From assembly GCF_003939025.1 (NCBI RefSeq), contig NZ_RQIH01000002.1, forward strand, positions 186,001 to 250,000: a stretch of DNA of 64,000 nt, in the 5' to 3' direction. This DNA is from Rhizobium sophoriradicis (GTDB lineage: Bacteria > Pseudomonadota > Alphaproteobacteria > Rhizobiales > Rhizobiaceae). The position numbers and the translations under genes were made by a program. The notes under the pieces are model-generated. The model saw only the letters and a program-made list of their open reading frames with translations. It searched no databases and was not told where the DNA came from. The stretch's first letter is position 1, and every line of letters begins with the position of its first letter. Shown piece after piece: positions 1 through 8,072 of this stretch.

Positions 1-1093
1 CGTCGATCGCCCGACGAAGGCCGGCATGGGCGACATAATGGGCCGAATGCGTCGTCACCGGCAGGTAGCCGCGGGCGAGCTTGTGTTCGCCCTGGGCGCC
101 CGCCTCGACCCGCTTCAACCCTTTCGTAAGGGCAAAATCGATCGCCTGGTGATAGCAGACCTCGAAATGCAGGAAGGGATGGTCCTCGATGCAGCCCCAG
201 TGACGGCCGTAGAGCGTATCGCCGCCGATGAAGTTGATCGCGCCGGCGATATAGCGCCCGTCGCGCTTGGCCATGACGAGCAGGATGTCGTCGGCCATGC
301 GCTCGCCGATCAGCGAGTAGAATTTGCGGGTGAGATAGGGCCGGCCCCATTTGCGCCCACCCGTATCCATGTAGAATTTGAAGAACTGGTCCCAGATGCG
401 TTCGGTCAGGTCGCGGCCGGTCAGCCAGTCGATGCTGATGCCGTTCTCCAGCGCGACACGGCGCTCCTTGCGCAGCGCTTTGCGTTTGCGCGAAGCGAGC
501 GTTTCGAGGAATTCCTCGTGATTGGCATAGCCGTCATTGATAAAATGGAACTGCTGGTCGGTGCGGTGCAGATAGCCGTCCATCTCGAAGACGCCGATCT
601 CTTCATCAGGCACGAAGGTGACATGGGCCGAGGAGATGCCGAGCCGGCGCACGACCTCCTTCAGGCTTTCGGCGATCGCACTCTGGATCGGCAGCCGTTG
701 CAGCCCCTCGGTGACGAGAAGCCGCGGGCCCGTCGCAGGAGTGAATGGGATAGAGCATTGAAGTTTGGGATAATAGCGCCCGCCGGCCCGCTCGAAAGCA
801 TCGGCCCAGCCATGGTCGAAGACATATTCGCCCTGGCTGTGATTCTTGAGGTAGGCGGGCAGGGTGCCGATCAGTTCGCCGCGATCGGTCTCGAGCAGCA
901 GGTGATGGCCGAGCCAGCCGGTCTCGGCAGTGGCCGAACCCGATTCTTCCAGCGACGACAAAAAGGCGTGCGAGACGAAGGGATTGTAAGCGATCGTGGT
1001 GGCGCTCTTCGATGCCCCGGAAAGCCTGGACCAGCTCTCCGGGGAAATCGCGGTGAAGGAGCGTTCTACGCGAATGGATAATTCATCGGTCAT
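1..1093 (-). CDS. GNAT-like N-acyltransferase (DUF482 / peptidogalycan-type), C-terminus beyond window
   Basis: An uninterrupted leftward frame starts at the ATG whose complement is at 1091-1093 (MTDELSIRVERSF) and runs off the left edge, giving 364 codons here. The product resembles the DUF482 (COG3146) family of GNAT-fold proteins, named for distant similarity to FemAB-like acyltransferases. Typical stretches are 'YNPFVSHAFLSSLEESG' near the N-terminus, 'GWADAFERAGGRYYPKLQ' near residue 105 and 'RHWGCIEDHPFLHFEVCYHQ' further on. These proteins are predicted cytoplasmic; the substrate is not established. The next leftward gene starts 78 bases upstream, so it may belong to a leftward unit with the GDPD and RidA genes. 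The rightward frame over 26-1081 is a shadow with no family resemblance. Family is fairly sure, biochemical role unknown. Confidence 0.8.
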   Translation of the reverse strand, partial: MTDELSIRVERSFTAISPESWSRLSGASKSATTIAYNPFVSHAFLSSLEESGSATAETGWLGHHLLLETDRGELIGTLPAYLKNHSQGEYVFDHGWADAFERAGGRYYPKLQCSIPFTPATGPRLLVTEGLQRLPIQSAIAESLKEVVRRLGISSAHVTFVPDEEIGVFEMDGYLHRTDQQFHFINDGYANHEEFLETLASRKRKALRKERRVALENGISIDWLTGRDLTERIWDQFFKFYMDTGGRKWGRPYLTRKFYSLIGERMADDILLVMAKRDGRYIAGAINFIGGDTLYGRHWGCIEDHPFLHFEVCYHQAIDFALTKGLKRVEAGAQGEHKLARGYLPVTTHSAHYVAHAGLRRAID

Positions 1094-1171
1094 GGAGCAG
1101 ATGCGAAGCCTGTGGGAAGATGGTCTCGGCTTTGCTTCAGTCTGCGCATGATCTTGGCCAAAAAGCGAGCC

Positions 1172-1891
1172 TCAAACCGCCGCACGCGGATCGAACCCTT
1201 CGAAGGTCATTTGGTCTGCGTTGGCGAAGGTCCGCTGGCGCGCCTCTTCGTCGCGGACCGTCCAGGTGATGACGGGAATGCCCTTTTCGCGTTCGCCTGA
1301 TATGAAGGCATTCGGCAGGTCGTCGTAATAGTAGGAGATGAAATCGAGACCGATCTCCATCGCCTGGGCGTGGGTTGCGAACTCCTCCGGTGTGTTGCCG
1401 ATGGCGGTCAGCCCGAGCGGGTAAGGGGGGCCAAGCGCCTTCAGATCGCGCAGCAGCCAATGGTCGAAGCTCATCAGCGCCACCTTGCCTTCATAGCCTT
1501 CCAGCACTTCGAGAACAGATTCGGCAAACCCTTCGTCATCGGCCTCGCGGCCCTTCAGCTCCAGTACCAGCGGCACCTTGCCCTGGACGAGATCGAGAAG
1601 CTGGCTGAGCGTCGGCACCTTGTCGCTGGTGCCGCCGACGGCGATCAGTCCAAGCTCCCGGGAGGTGCGCTCGCGAACGTCGCCGGTGAGACTGCACAGT
1701 CGCTGCAGGTCCTCGTCATGAAAAATGACCGGCACGCCGTCGGAGGCGTAATGCAGATCACATTCGATCGCAAAGCCCGCTTCGACGGCGCGCGAAAAAG
1801 CCGAAAGCGTATTTTCCCAGACGAGCTTATTGAGGTCGTGAAAGCCGCGATGGGCGACCGGCACGTCCTTGATCCAGTCTGCATTGGTCAT
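1172..1891 (-). CDS. Glycerophosphodiester phosphodiesterase family protein
   Basis: This 239-residue protein has the GDPD TIM-barrel signature: 'AHRGFHD' at residues 13-19, 'ENTLSAF' shortly after, the metal-binding 'ECDLHYASDGVPVIFHDE' around 43-60, and 'LVLELKG' near 110. The family hydrolyses glycerophosphodiesters to sn-glycerol 3-phosphate and an alcohol. No signal peptide is visible, so it is likely cytoplasmic, as in UgpQ-type enzymes, and may help reuse phospholipid head groups. The start codon overlaps the RidA stop by four bases (ATGA, 1888-1891), implying translational coupling. Whether it is a true UgpQ orthologue cannot be told from context, since no ugp transporter genes are nearby. 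Confidence 0.9.
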   Translation of the reverse strand: MTNADWIKDVPVAHRGFHDLNKLVWENTLSAFSRAVEAGFAIECDLHYASDGVPVIFHDEDLQRLCSLTGDVRERTSRELGLIAVGGTSDKVPTLSQLLDLVQGKVPLVLELKGREADDEGFAESVLEVLEGYEGKVALMSFDHWLLRDLKALGPPYPLGLTAIGNTPEEFATHAQAMEIGLDFISYYYDDLPNAFISGEREKGIPVITWTVRDEEARQRTFANADQMTFEGFDPRAAV

Positions 1892-2358
1892 TCTGTGATT
1901 TCCATGATAGCATCGATCTCGACGGCGGCGTTCAGCGGCAGGGCTGCCATGCCGACGGCGGCACGCGCATGTTTGCCGGCCTCGCCGAGCACGCCGGCAA
2001 TCAGGTTCGAAGCGCCGTTGATGACGAGATGCTGCTCGACGAAGTCGGGCGCCGAGGCGACGAAGCCGTTCAGCTTGATCACCCGGCGGATGCGGCCGAG
2101 ATCGCCGCCAAGTGCGGCCTTGGCCTGAGCGAGGATGTTGATGGCGCAGAGTTCGGCGCCGCGTTGACCGCTTGCAACATCAACCGTCTTGCCGAGATGG
2201 CCGGCGACGGCGACCTTGCCGCCTTCGAGCGGCAGCTGGCCGGAGATGTAGAGAAGATTGCCGCTGATGACATAGGGAACGTAATTTGCGGCTGGGGCTG
2301 CGGCTTCGGGCAGGGTTATCCCCATCTCAGTCAGGCGCGCAGCAATTTCATCGGACAT
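1888..2358 (-). CDS. RidA family protein (Rid/YjgF/YER057c/UK114)
   Basis: A 156-residue cytoplasmic Rid-family protein starting MSDEIAARLTEMG. Family traits include 'YVPYVISGNLLYISGQLP' in the N-terminal third and the late segment 'PLNAAVEIDAIMEI'. Canonical RidA deaminates reactive 2-aminoacrylate/enamine intermediates from PLP enzymes. This copy is longer than the roughly 130-residue canonical form and belongs to the larger RidA-like group, so substrate is uncertain. I chose the ATG at 2358 because GGAGA lies about six bases upstream; an ATG at 2382 would add eight residues. It overlaps the downstream GDPD gene by four bases. Confidence 0.88.
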   Translation of the reverse strand: MSDEIAARLTEMGITLPEAAAPAANYVPYVISGNLLYISGQLPLEGGKVAVAGHLGKTVDVASGQRGAELCAINILAQAKAALGGDLGRIRRVIKLNGFVASAPDFVEQHLVINGASNLIAGVLGEAGKHARAAVGMAALPLNAAVEIDAIMEITE

Positions 2359-2494
2359 TTTCGTCTCCGCTTTTGTTGTCAATGTTTCAAAAATTATGCA
2401 TCAAGACTAGAATCTTTATTATGACAGCTTCGAGCCTCGATTTGGCCGAAAGAGTTCATATAACATTGCGGCCGAGTCCAACAGGAGTGAATGA

Positions 2495-3331
2495 ATGTTC
2501 CGATCGTCGCTTGCCGCTCTGCTTCTTGCCAGCGTATCCGCCAATGCATGGGCGGGCGCGCCTGCGGCAAGCGCTGCGGCCGCGACCGGCCTCATCGCCC
2601 ATCGCGCCGTCTACGATCTGGAATTGAAGGACGCTTCGGACCGCTCCGGCATCGCCGGCATGTACGGCCGCATGGTCTACGAGTTCGACGGCAGCTATTG
2701 CCAGGGCTTCACCACCAATTTCCGCTTCGTGACGCAAATCGACACCGGCGACAGCGTGCGCGTCAGCGACCAGCAGACGACGACCTTCGAGAACCTGAAG
2801 GACGGCAAGTTCACCTTCGACACCAAATCCTTCACCGACGACCAGCTCGACAAGGAGGTCAACGGCGCCGCTCAGGACCAGCCTGATGGCGTCAAGGTCG
2901 ATCTCAAGCAGCCGGCGAGCCGCGAGTTGCAACTGGCCGAAAGCCGCTTTCCCACCGAACACATGCTTGATGTGATCCAGAACGCCAAGGACGGCAAGCG
3001 CTTCTTCGAGGCGCGCGTTTTCGACGGTTCCGATGACGGCGACAAGGCGCTGGTGACGACGACGATCGTCGGCAAGCAGCAGACGCCGGTTGCCGAGGAG
3101 GCCGATGCCGGCAATGCCGGCGCCTTCTCGAAGACCGCGTTCTGGCCGGTGACGATCGCCTATTTCAACGAGAATGCGAAATCGGATGCGCTGCCGGTCT
3201 ATCGCATGTCCTTCAAGCTTTATGAGAACGGCATCACCCGCGACCTGACGATGGATTACGGCGATTTCGTCCTGACCGGCAAGCTGGCCAAGCTGGAACT
3301 GCTTGAACGCAAGGCCGAGGCTTGTCAGTAA
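2495..3331 (+). CDS. eipB: Cell envelope integrity protein EipB (DUF1849)
   Basis: A 278-residue periplasmic protein with a clear signal peptide: MFRSSLAALLLASVSANAWA, with likely cleavage after AWA. It matches the DUF1849/EipB family, known from Brucella as a beta-spiral periplasmic protein needed for envelope integrity. Two cysteines are at positions 69 ('SYCQGF') and 277 ('EACQ'), almost exactly where the structural disulfide of Brucella EipB lies (about C69 and C278). It is transcribed divergently from ridA. An AGGAG ribosome site precedes the ATG. A monocistronic unit is likely, since the next gene begins 199 bases downstream behind its own candidate regulatory site. Confidence 0.9.
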   Translation: MFRSSLAALLLASVSANAWAGAPAASAAAATGLIAHRAVYDLELKDASDRSGIAGMYGRMVYEFDGSYCQGFTTNFRFVTQIDTGDSVRVSDQQTTTFENLKDGKFTFDTKSFTDDQLDKEVNGAAQDQPDGVKVDLKQPASRELQLAESRFPTEHMLDVIQNAKDGKRFFEARVFDGSDDGDKALVTTTIVGKQQTPVAEEADAGNAGAFSKTAFWPVTIAYFNENAKSDALPVYRMSFKLYENGITRDLTMDYGDFVLTGKLAKLELLERKAEACQ

Positions 3332-3346
3332 ACTGCGGCTTGTCCA

Positions 3347-3375
3347 CTGTCATAAATCTGTAGCATAAAGTTCAT
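3347..3375 (+). promoter_or_regulatory. Candidate Pho box (PhoB site) upstream of the TelA operon
   Basis: Bases 3347-3364 read CTGTCATAAATCTGTAGC, matching 15 of 18 positions of the Pho box consensus CTGTCATAWAWCTGTCAY. The architecture also fits: 7-base units CTGTCAT, CTGTAGC and AGTTCAT at 3347, 3358 and 3369 with 4-base A/T-rich spacers, an 11-base period. It lies after the eipB stop and about 160 bases before the TelA start. PhoB binding is inferred from sequence only. Confidence 0.5.
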
Positions 3376-3530
3376 TATTGTGTCGGGACCAGCGATGATT
3401 GAGTCGCATTCTATCGTCCTGCTCACCGGGTCGATGCGATCCCAGCGGCCAGTCCATCGCGATGAGGCCTGTTTGTTGCGAAGATGGGCCTCCAGACGAT
3501 TCCTGCCGCAAGCCTGGAAAGCCCTGCCTC

Positions 3531-4607
3531 ATGGCCGATACCGATCTCGCGACTGTTCAAAACGCCGCCCTGCCGGTCGTCGCCGCCGATCCGGCGGAAA
3601 TTGCCCGCATTTCCGATACGATCAACATCACCGACCGCGCCGGCATCTCGGTCTATGGCGACCGAGCCCAGCAGGCGGTCAGCGACTATGCCGACAGGAT
3701 CCTGCGCGAGGTCCGCAGCAAGGATCTCGGCGAGATCGGCCGACTCCTGAGCGATATCATCCTCAAGTCGAAAGGCCTCGATCCGGCGTCGCTGAAGGAC
3801 AAGGGTTTCCTCAGCCGCATATTTCTTTCCGCCAAGGCCCGGCTCGAACGGTTCAAGGCGGAGTTCGAGGACGTGGCCGGCCAGATCGACCGGATCGGCC
3901 TGGAGCTCGACCGTCACAAGGATACGCTGCGGCGCGACATCGCGCTGCTCGACGACCTGCATGAGGAAACCCGGCAGTCGATCATGCGGCTCGAAGCCTA
4001 TGTGCAGGCCGGCAAGACTTTCGCCGAGCGTTTTCGCAGCACCGAGCTGCCGAGGTTGAAAGCGCAGGCCGAAGCGGCCGCAACCGGCCCCGGCGGCGGC
4101 ATGCTGGAGGCGCAGACCTATCAGGACAGTCTGCAGGCGCTCGACCGGCTGGAAAAGCGGGTGTTCTACCTGCAGCAGGCGCGCCAGCTCGGCATTCAGC
4201 AACTGCCGCAAATTCGCATCGTCCAAGCGGGTGACGAGACGCTGATCGAGAACCTGCAGGCGACTTCGGCGCTGACGGTGCCGGCCTGGAAGCAGAAGAT
4301 GGTGATCCTGCTCGGCCTGACGCGGCAGAAATCGGCGCTCGAGCTGCAGAAGGCGGTGACCGACGCCACCAACGACATGATCCGCCAGGCATCCGAGATG
4401 ATGAAGGACCAGGCGATATCAATCGAGCAGCAGTCGCAGCGCGGCATCGTCGATATCGACACGCTCGCCAAGGCGAACAAGGATCTGATCGATACGATAT
4501 CAGGCGTGCTTCGGGTTCAGGAGGAGGGGCGTCGGAAGCGGGCGCTCGCCGAACAGCAGATGGAGCAGATGACGAGCGAGCTCAAGAAGGCGATGACTCA
4601 GGCGTGA
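3531..4607 (+). CDS. Toxic anion resistance protein, TelA family
   Basis: A 358-residue, mostly alpha-helical and coiled-coil-rich cytoplasmic protein of the TelA/YaaN family. Signatures include 'AQQAVSDYADRIL' near residue 45, 'IALLDDLHEETRQSI' near 135, and the diagnostic 'VPAWKQKMVILLGLTRQKS' near 250 followed by a long C-terminal helix. TelA proteins are linked genetically to tellurite and other toxic-anion resistance, but their biochemistry is unresolved. I chose ATG 3531 (MADTDLATVQ); an upstream in-frame start at 3399 would add a low-complexity tail foreign to the family. Its stop overlaps the next gene's GTG, making it the first gene of a four-gene operon. Confidence 0.88.
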   Translation: MADTDLATVQNAALPVVAADPAEIARISDTINITDRAGISVYGDRAQQAVSDYADRILREVRSKDLGEIGRLLSDIILKSKGLDPASLKDKGFLSRIFLSAKARLERFKAEFEDVAGQIDRIGLELDRHKDTLRRDIALLDDLHEETRQSIMRLEAYVQAGKTFAERFRSTELPRLKAQAEAAATGPGGGMLEAQTYQDSLQALDRLEKRVFYLQQARQLGIQQLPQIRIVQAGDETLIENLQATSALTVPAWKQKMVILLGLTRQKSALELQKAVTDATNDMIRQASEMMKDQAISIEQQSQRGIVDIDTLAKANKDLIDTISGVLRVQEEGRRKRALAEQQMEQMTSELKKAMTQA

Positions 4608-6190
4608 TCGACAGGATGACGATGCGAGCGCTGCTTTCAGGCCTGGCACTTCTTGCCGCTCTCCCCCTTGCCGGCTGCAATCCCTTCGGCCAGGGGCCGG
4701 AGTTCTCGATCGTGTCGGGATCGGAGAATACCGTCCTGCAGCCAATCGTCGAGGAATTCTGCAAGCAGAAGAATGCCACCTGCACCTTCAAATACGAAGG
4801 CACGCTCGATATCGGCCTGGCGCTGCAGAGCGACCAGGGTGTCGCCCAGGATGCGGTCTGGCCGGCCTCGAGCGTCTGGGTGGACATGTTCGACACCAAA
4901 CGCCGCGTCAAGAGCCTGACCTCTATCGCCCAGACGCCGGTGGTCTTGGGCGTGCGCCGGTCGAAGGCCGAGCAGCTCGGCTGGATCGGCAAGGATGTCT
5001 TCATGAAGGACATTCTTGCTGCCGTCGAAAGCGGATCGCTGAAATTCCTGATGACTTCGGCGACGCAATCCAATTCCGGCGCCAGCGCCTATCTCTCCAT
5101 GCTGTCGAGCGCGCTCGGCAATAAGCCTGTGATCGAACCCGGTGATCTCGACGACAGAGCAGTCCAGGAGAGCGTCCGGTCGCTGCTGTCGGGTGTCGTG
5201 CGCTCTTCCGGGTCCTCCGGCTGGCTTGCCGATCTCTATGTCGAATCCGCCGGCAAGGGCACGATTTACGACGCGATGTGGAATTACGAGGCGGTGCTGA
5301 AGGAAACCAACGACAGGCTCGCCGGCCTGTCGCAGGAACCGCTTTACGCGATCTATCCGGCCGACGGCGTCGCCATGGCGGATTCGCCGATCGGCTTCGT
5401 CGATCATGGCCGCGGGCCCGAAGTCCAGACCTTCTTCAACGATCTGCTCGCCTATCTCCGCTCAGGCCCCGTGCAGCAGCGCATTGCTGATACGGGCCGG
5501 CGCATCCCGTTGACCGACGTCGCCGCGAAGCCGGAACCAAACTGGAATTTCGATCCGACCCGGCTGGTGACGGCGATCCGTATGCCGGAGCCGGGCGTTA
5601 TCCGCCAGGCGCTCAACCTTTATCAGGCGGCGCTGCGCAAGCCGTCCCTGACCGCGCTCTGCCTCGACTTTTCCGGCTCGATGCAGGGCGACGGCGAGGA
5701 CCAGCTGCAGAAGGCTATGCGATTCCTGCTGACACCGGACGAAGCGAGCAAAGTGCTGGTGCAATGGTCGCCGGCCGACCAGATCATCGTCATCCCTTTC
5801 GACGGCCGCGTGCGCAACACCTTCATGGCAAGTGGAAATCCGCTGGAGCAGGAAGGACTGCTGAACGAGATTTCCCGGCAGAAGGCCAACGGCGGCACCA
5901 ACATGTATGCTTGCGCCGAACGGGCGCTGCAGCAGATCGCCGGAACCGACCGGCTCTCGACTTATCTGCCGGCCATCGTCATCATGACCGACGGCAGGTC
6001 CGATGATCAAAGCCGGGCCTTCATGAGCGAGTGGAACGCGATCGAGCCGCGTGTACCGATCTTCGGCATCACATTCGGCGACGCCGACAAGACCCAGCTT
6101 GACAGTCTTGCCAAGCAGACCTCGGCGCGTGTGTTCGACGGTGGTTCGGATCTCGCCACCGCCTTCCGCACCGCGCGCGGTTATAATTAG
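4604..6190 (+). CDS. Lipoprotein with substrate-binding-like and von Willebrand factor A domains
   Basis: A 528-residue protein with a lipoprotein signal, 'LPLAGC' with Cys at about residue 25, so predicted to be lipid-anchored outside the cytoplasmic membrane. Residues about 30-320 resemble a periplasmic substrate-binding protein ('SIVSGSENTVLQPIVEEF', 'VWPASSVWVDMF', 'SATQSNSGASAYLSM'). Residues about 345-528 form a VWA domain with a complete MIDAS motif, 'DFSGSM' at about 355, plus 'NGGTNMYACAERAL' and 'IIVMTDGRSDD'-like strands. The start GTG overlaps the TelA stop; ATGs at 4616 and 4622 are alternatives that still keep the signal peptide. The fusion suggests a ligand-sensing extracytoplasmic scaffold, an inference; no transport permease is present. 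Confidence 0.82.
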   Translation: MIDRMTMRALLSGLALLAALPLAGCNPFGQGPEFSIVSGSENTVLQPIVEEFCKQKNATCTFKYEGTLDIGLALQSDQGVAQDAVWPASSVWVDMFDTKRRVKSLTSIAQTPVVLGVRRSKAEQLGWIGKDVFMKDILAAVESGSLKFLMTSATQSNSGASAYLSMLSSALGNKPVIEPGDLDDRAVQESVRSLLSGVVRSSGSSGWLADLYVESAGKGTIYDAMWNYEAVLKETNDRLAGLSQEPLYAIYPADGVAMADSPIGFVDHGRGPEVQTFFNDLLAYLRSGPVQQRIADTGRRIPLTDVAAKPEPNWNFDPTRLVTAIRMPEPGVIRQALNLYQAALRKPSLTALCLDFSGSMQGDGEDQLQKAMRFLLTPDEASKVLVQWSPADQIIVIPFDGRVRNTFMASGNPLEQEGLLNEISRQKANGGTNMYACAERALQQIAGTDRLSTYLPAIVIMTDGRSDDQSRAFMSEWNAIEPRVPIFGITFGDADKTQLDSLAKQTSARVFDGGSDLATAFRTARGYN

Positions 6191-6197
6191 GACAGGC

Positions 6198-6815
6198 ATG
6201 CGCAACTGGCTCGGCAATGACGGCAACTGGATCGTGGCGGGACTGGCGGCGGCCATCACCGTGCCGCTGTTGAGTTTTGCCGCCGGCATGCCCTTCTGGA
6301 TTGCCGCCATCATCGCCCTTCTGGTCTTTGTCGGGCTCGTATCTCTGCTGGCGCCGCGTCGGCTGTTCGAAGGTCTCGATTTCAAGCGCATCGGCAGCGG
6401 GCGCGTCGCTTTTGCCCGCGACCTCTTGGAGGCGGCCGTTCCCTTTGCTGAAAGGCTGGAGACTGCCGCCGATGCGATCGGCGACAAGCCGGCTGCAGCC
6501 GCCGTCCGGCACCTTGCCGAAATCGCCGCCGATGTCTTTCGCAAGGTCGAGGCCAAGCCCGAAAGCGCCAACGCCGTTCGCCGGTTTCTCTCCTATTATC
6601 TGCCGCGCGCCGCCGAGGTGGCGGAGGGGTTTGCCGTGATCGAAGCCAAGCGCGTTCCCGACCCGAAGCAGTTGGGGGAGGTGCGCGGCGTTCTGGTGAA
6701 GCTCGAAGAGGCTTTCGTTCATTATGCCGATAGTCTCGTCGACGAGGAACTCGGCACGCTCGACACCGACCTGCGCCTCATCCAGGCATCGCTCAAAGAG
6801 GATATCGGACGCTGA
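6198..6815 (+). CDS. XpaC-like membrane protein (5-bromo-4-chloroindolyl phosphate hydrolysis family)
   Basis: A 205-residue protein with two adjacent N-terminal membrane helices (about 12-32 and 34-52, 'WIVAGLAAAITVPLLSFAAG' and 'WIAAIIALLVFVGLVSLL'), then a helical cytoplasmic domain. The segment 'RRFLSYYLPRAAEVAEGF' matches the signature of the XpaC family, whose name comes from an early Bacillus phenotype rather than a known catalytic activity. In Bacillus subtilis xpaC sits next to the TelA homologue yaaN, so its place here two genes after TelA supports the assignment. ATG 6198 was chosen: it lies seven bases past the previous stop, and the upstream extension is only shadow sequence. Its last base is shared with the next start codon. 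Confidence 0.78.
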   Translation: MRNWLGNDGNWIVAGLAAAITVPLLSFAAGMPFWIAAIIALLVFVGLVSLLAPRRLFEGLDFKRIGSGRVAFARDLLEAAVPFAERLETAADAIGDKPAAAAVRHLAEIAADVFRKVEAKPESANAVRRFLSYYLPRAAEVAEGFAVIEAKRVPDPKQLGEVRGVLVKLEEAFVHYADSLVDEELGTLDTDLRLIQASLKEDIGR

Positions 6816-7921
6816 TGGCCCTTTCTCGTCGCGCCTTTGGAGTGGGATTGCTCGGAGCCGGTGTCGTCGGCACCGGCGGTTATTTCGCCGTTCGGGACCG
6901 GCCGGAATTGCAGGGCTTGCTGGGCAGCCGCACGACGCTGTTTGGCTTCGTCGGCGGTGAGAAGGAGGCCTTCCTCGCCGACCCCGAAGTTGTCAGGGCG
7001 CTCGGTTCATACGGATTGACGATGGACAGCCGCGTCGCCGGCTCCGTCGAGATGGTGCGCGAACAGGCGCTGCTGTCGCAGCATCCGCAATATTTATGGC
7101 CGTCCTCTTCGATCATGGTCGATATCGCCCGGCAGAGCGGCATCGGTATCCGCAACGACCGCGTCGTGCTGAATACGCCGATCGTCGTCTATTCCTGGCA
7201 GCCGGTGGTCGATGGGTTGATGAAGGCGGGTTTGGTGACGGTGATCAGCGAAGGTCATCATCAGCTCGATCTGAAGGCCCTGCTCGATGCGATCCTCGCT
7301 GGCGCCAACTGGTCGAAGCTCGGCGTCAATTCGCTCTATGGCCGCGCTCGCATCGTCTCGACCGATCCCAACCGCTCCAACTCCGGCTTCATGTTCGCGG
7401 GGCTGGTGCTGAGCCTTTTCAGTGGCAATGTCGCGACGGCAAGCGATCTTGCGACGTTCGGCGGCAAGGCGCAGGCGATCTTCCGCAATATGGGTTTCAA
7501 ATCGCCGTCGTCAGGCAAGCTTTTCGACCAGTATCTGGCCGGCGGCCTTGGCGGCGAGCCGATGATCGTCGGCTATGAGAACCAGCTGGTCGAATGGATC
7601 CTCGCCGACCCCACGCGCTGGGATCGCATCAAGACGAGCGCGGGCGCGAAGCCGGTGGTGCTCTATCCCAGACCGACCGTCTATTCCGCGCATCCGCTGA
7701 TCGTCGTCGACGAAAACGCCAACCGACTGATCGAGGCGCTGGTGAGCCCGCGGCTACAGGAACTTGCCTGGACGAGACACGGCTTCCGCGGTCCCTTGGG
7801 CACTGCGACCGGCAATGCCGACAGTGCGATCGGCAGCCTGTTGCCGGCCGAGGTCGACGCTATTCTGCCGATGCCGGACGCAGGCGTGATGCTGTCGCTG
7901 CTGTCGACGCTGGTGAGCTGA
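6815..7921 (+). CDS. Substrate-binding-like protein with Tat-type N-terminus, last gene of the TelA operon
   Basis: A 368-residue protein beginning MALSRRAFGVGLLGAGVVG, where SRRAF followed by a hydrophobic glycine-rich stretch looks like a twin-arginine signal or uncleaved anchor. The rest resembles a bacterial solute-binding fold and shares two motifs with the lipoprotein two genes upstream: 'LWPSSSIMVD' near residue 93 (there 'VWPASSVWVD') and 'DPNRSNSGFMFAGL' near 188 (there 'ATQSNSGASAYLSM'). The pair are therefore probably divergent paralogues. The start overlaps the XpaC stop by one base. Ligand is unknown and no permease or ATPase gene accompanies it. Confidence 0.75.
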   Translation: MALSRRAFGVGLLGAGVVGTGGYFAVRDRPELQGLLGSRTTLFGFVGGEKEAFLADPEVVRALGSYGLTMDSRVAGSVEMVREQALLSQHPQYLWPSSSIMVDIARQSGIGIRNDRVVLNTPIVVYSWQPVVDGLMKAGLVTVISEGHHQLDLKALLDAILAGANWSKLGVNSLYGRARIVSTDPNRSNSGFMFAGLVLSLFSGNVATASDLATFGGKAQAIFRNMGFKSPSSGKLFDQYLAGGLGGEPMIVGYENQLVEWILADPTRWDRIKTSAGAKPVVLYPRPTVYSAHPLIVVDENANRLIEALVSPRLQELAWTRHGFRGPLGTATGNADSAIGSLLPAEVDAILPMPDAGVMLSLLSTLVS

Positions 7922-7979
7922 GCGGCGGCATTTGCAGGGCAGGGCAGCGTGGGGATGGGCGGCGGAATCCGTGTTTCTG

Positions 7980-8023
7980 TGCCGAATGGAATGTTTTCCT
8001 TGCTTTTATGCCGAACGGGATGT
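7980..8023 (+). repeat. Imperfect 15-base direct repeat in the rpsB upstream region
   Basis: TGCCGAATGGAATGT at 7980-7994 recurs as TGCCGAACGGGATGT at 8009-8023, with two mismatches and a 29-base period. It lies 130-175 bases before the rpsB start. It could be a protein-binding site or part of the S2 leader; nothing further is visible. Confidence 0.45.
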
Positions 8024-8072
8024 ATGGGCACCGGCATTCCACACGTAAGGCATGGGATCGTCCGGGAGAAAT

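Noticed and set aside
26..1081. Long rightward ORF of 351 residues at the left edge
   Set aside because: It is antisense to a clear GNAT/DUF482 gene, has repetitive composition typical of high-GC shadow frames and no family resemblance.
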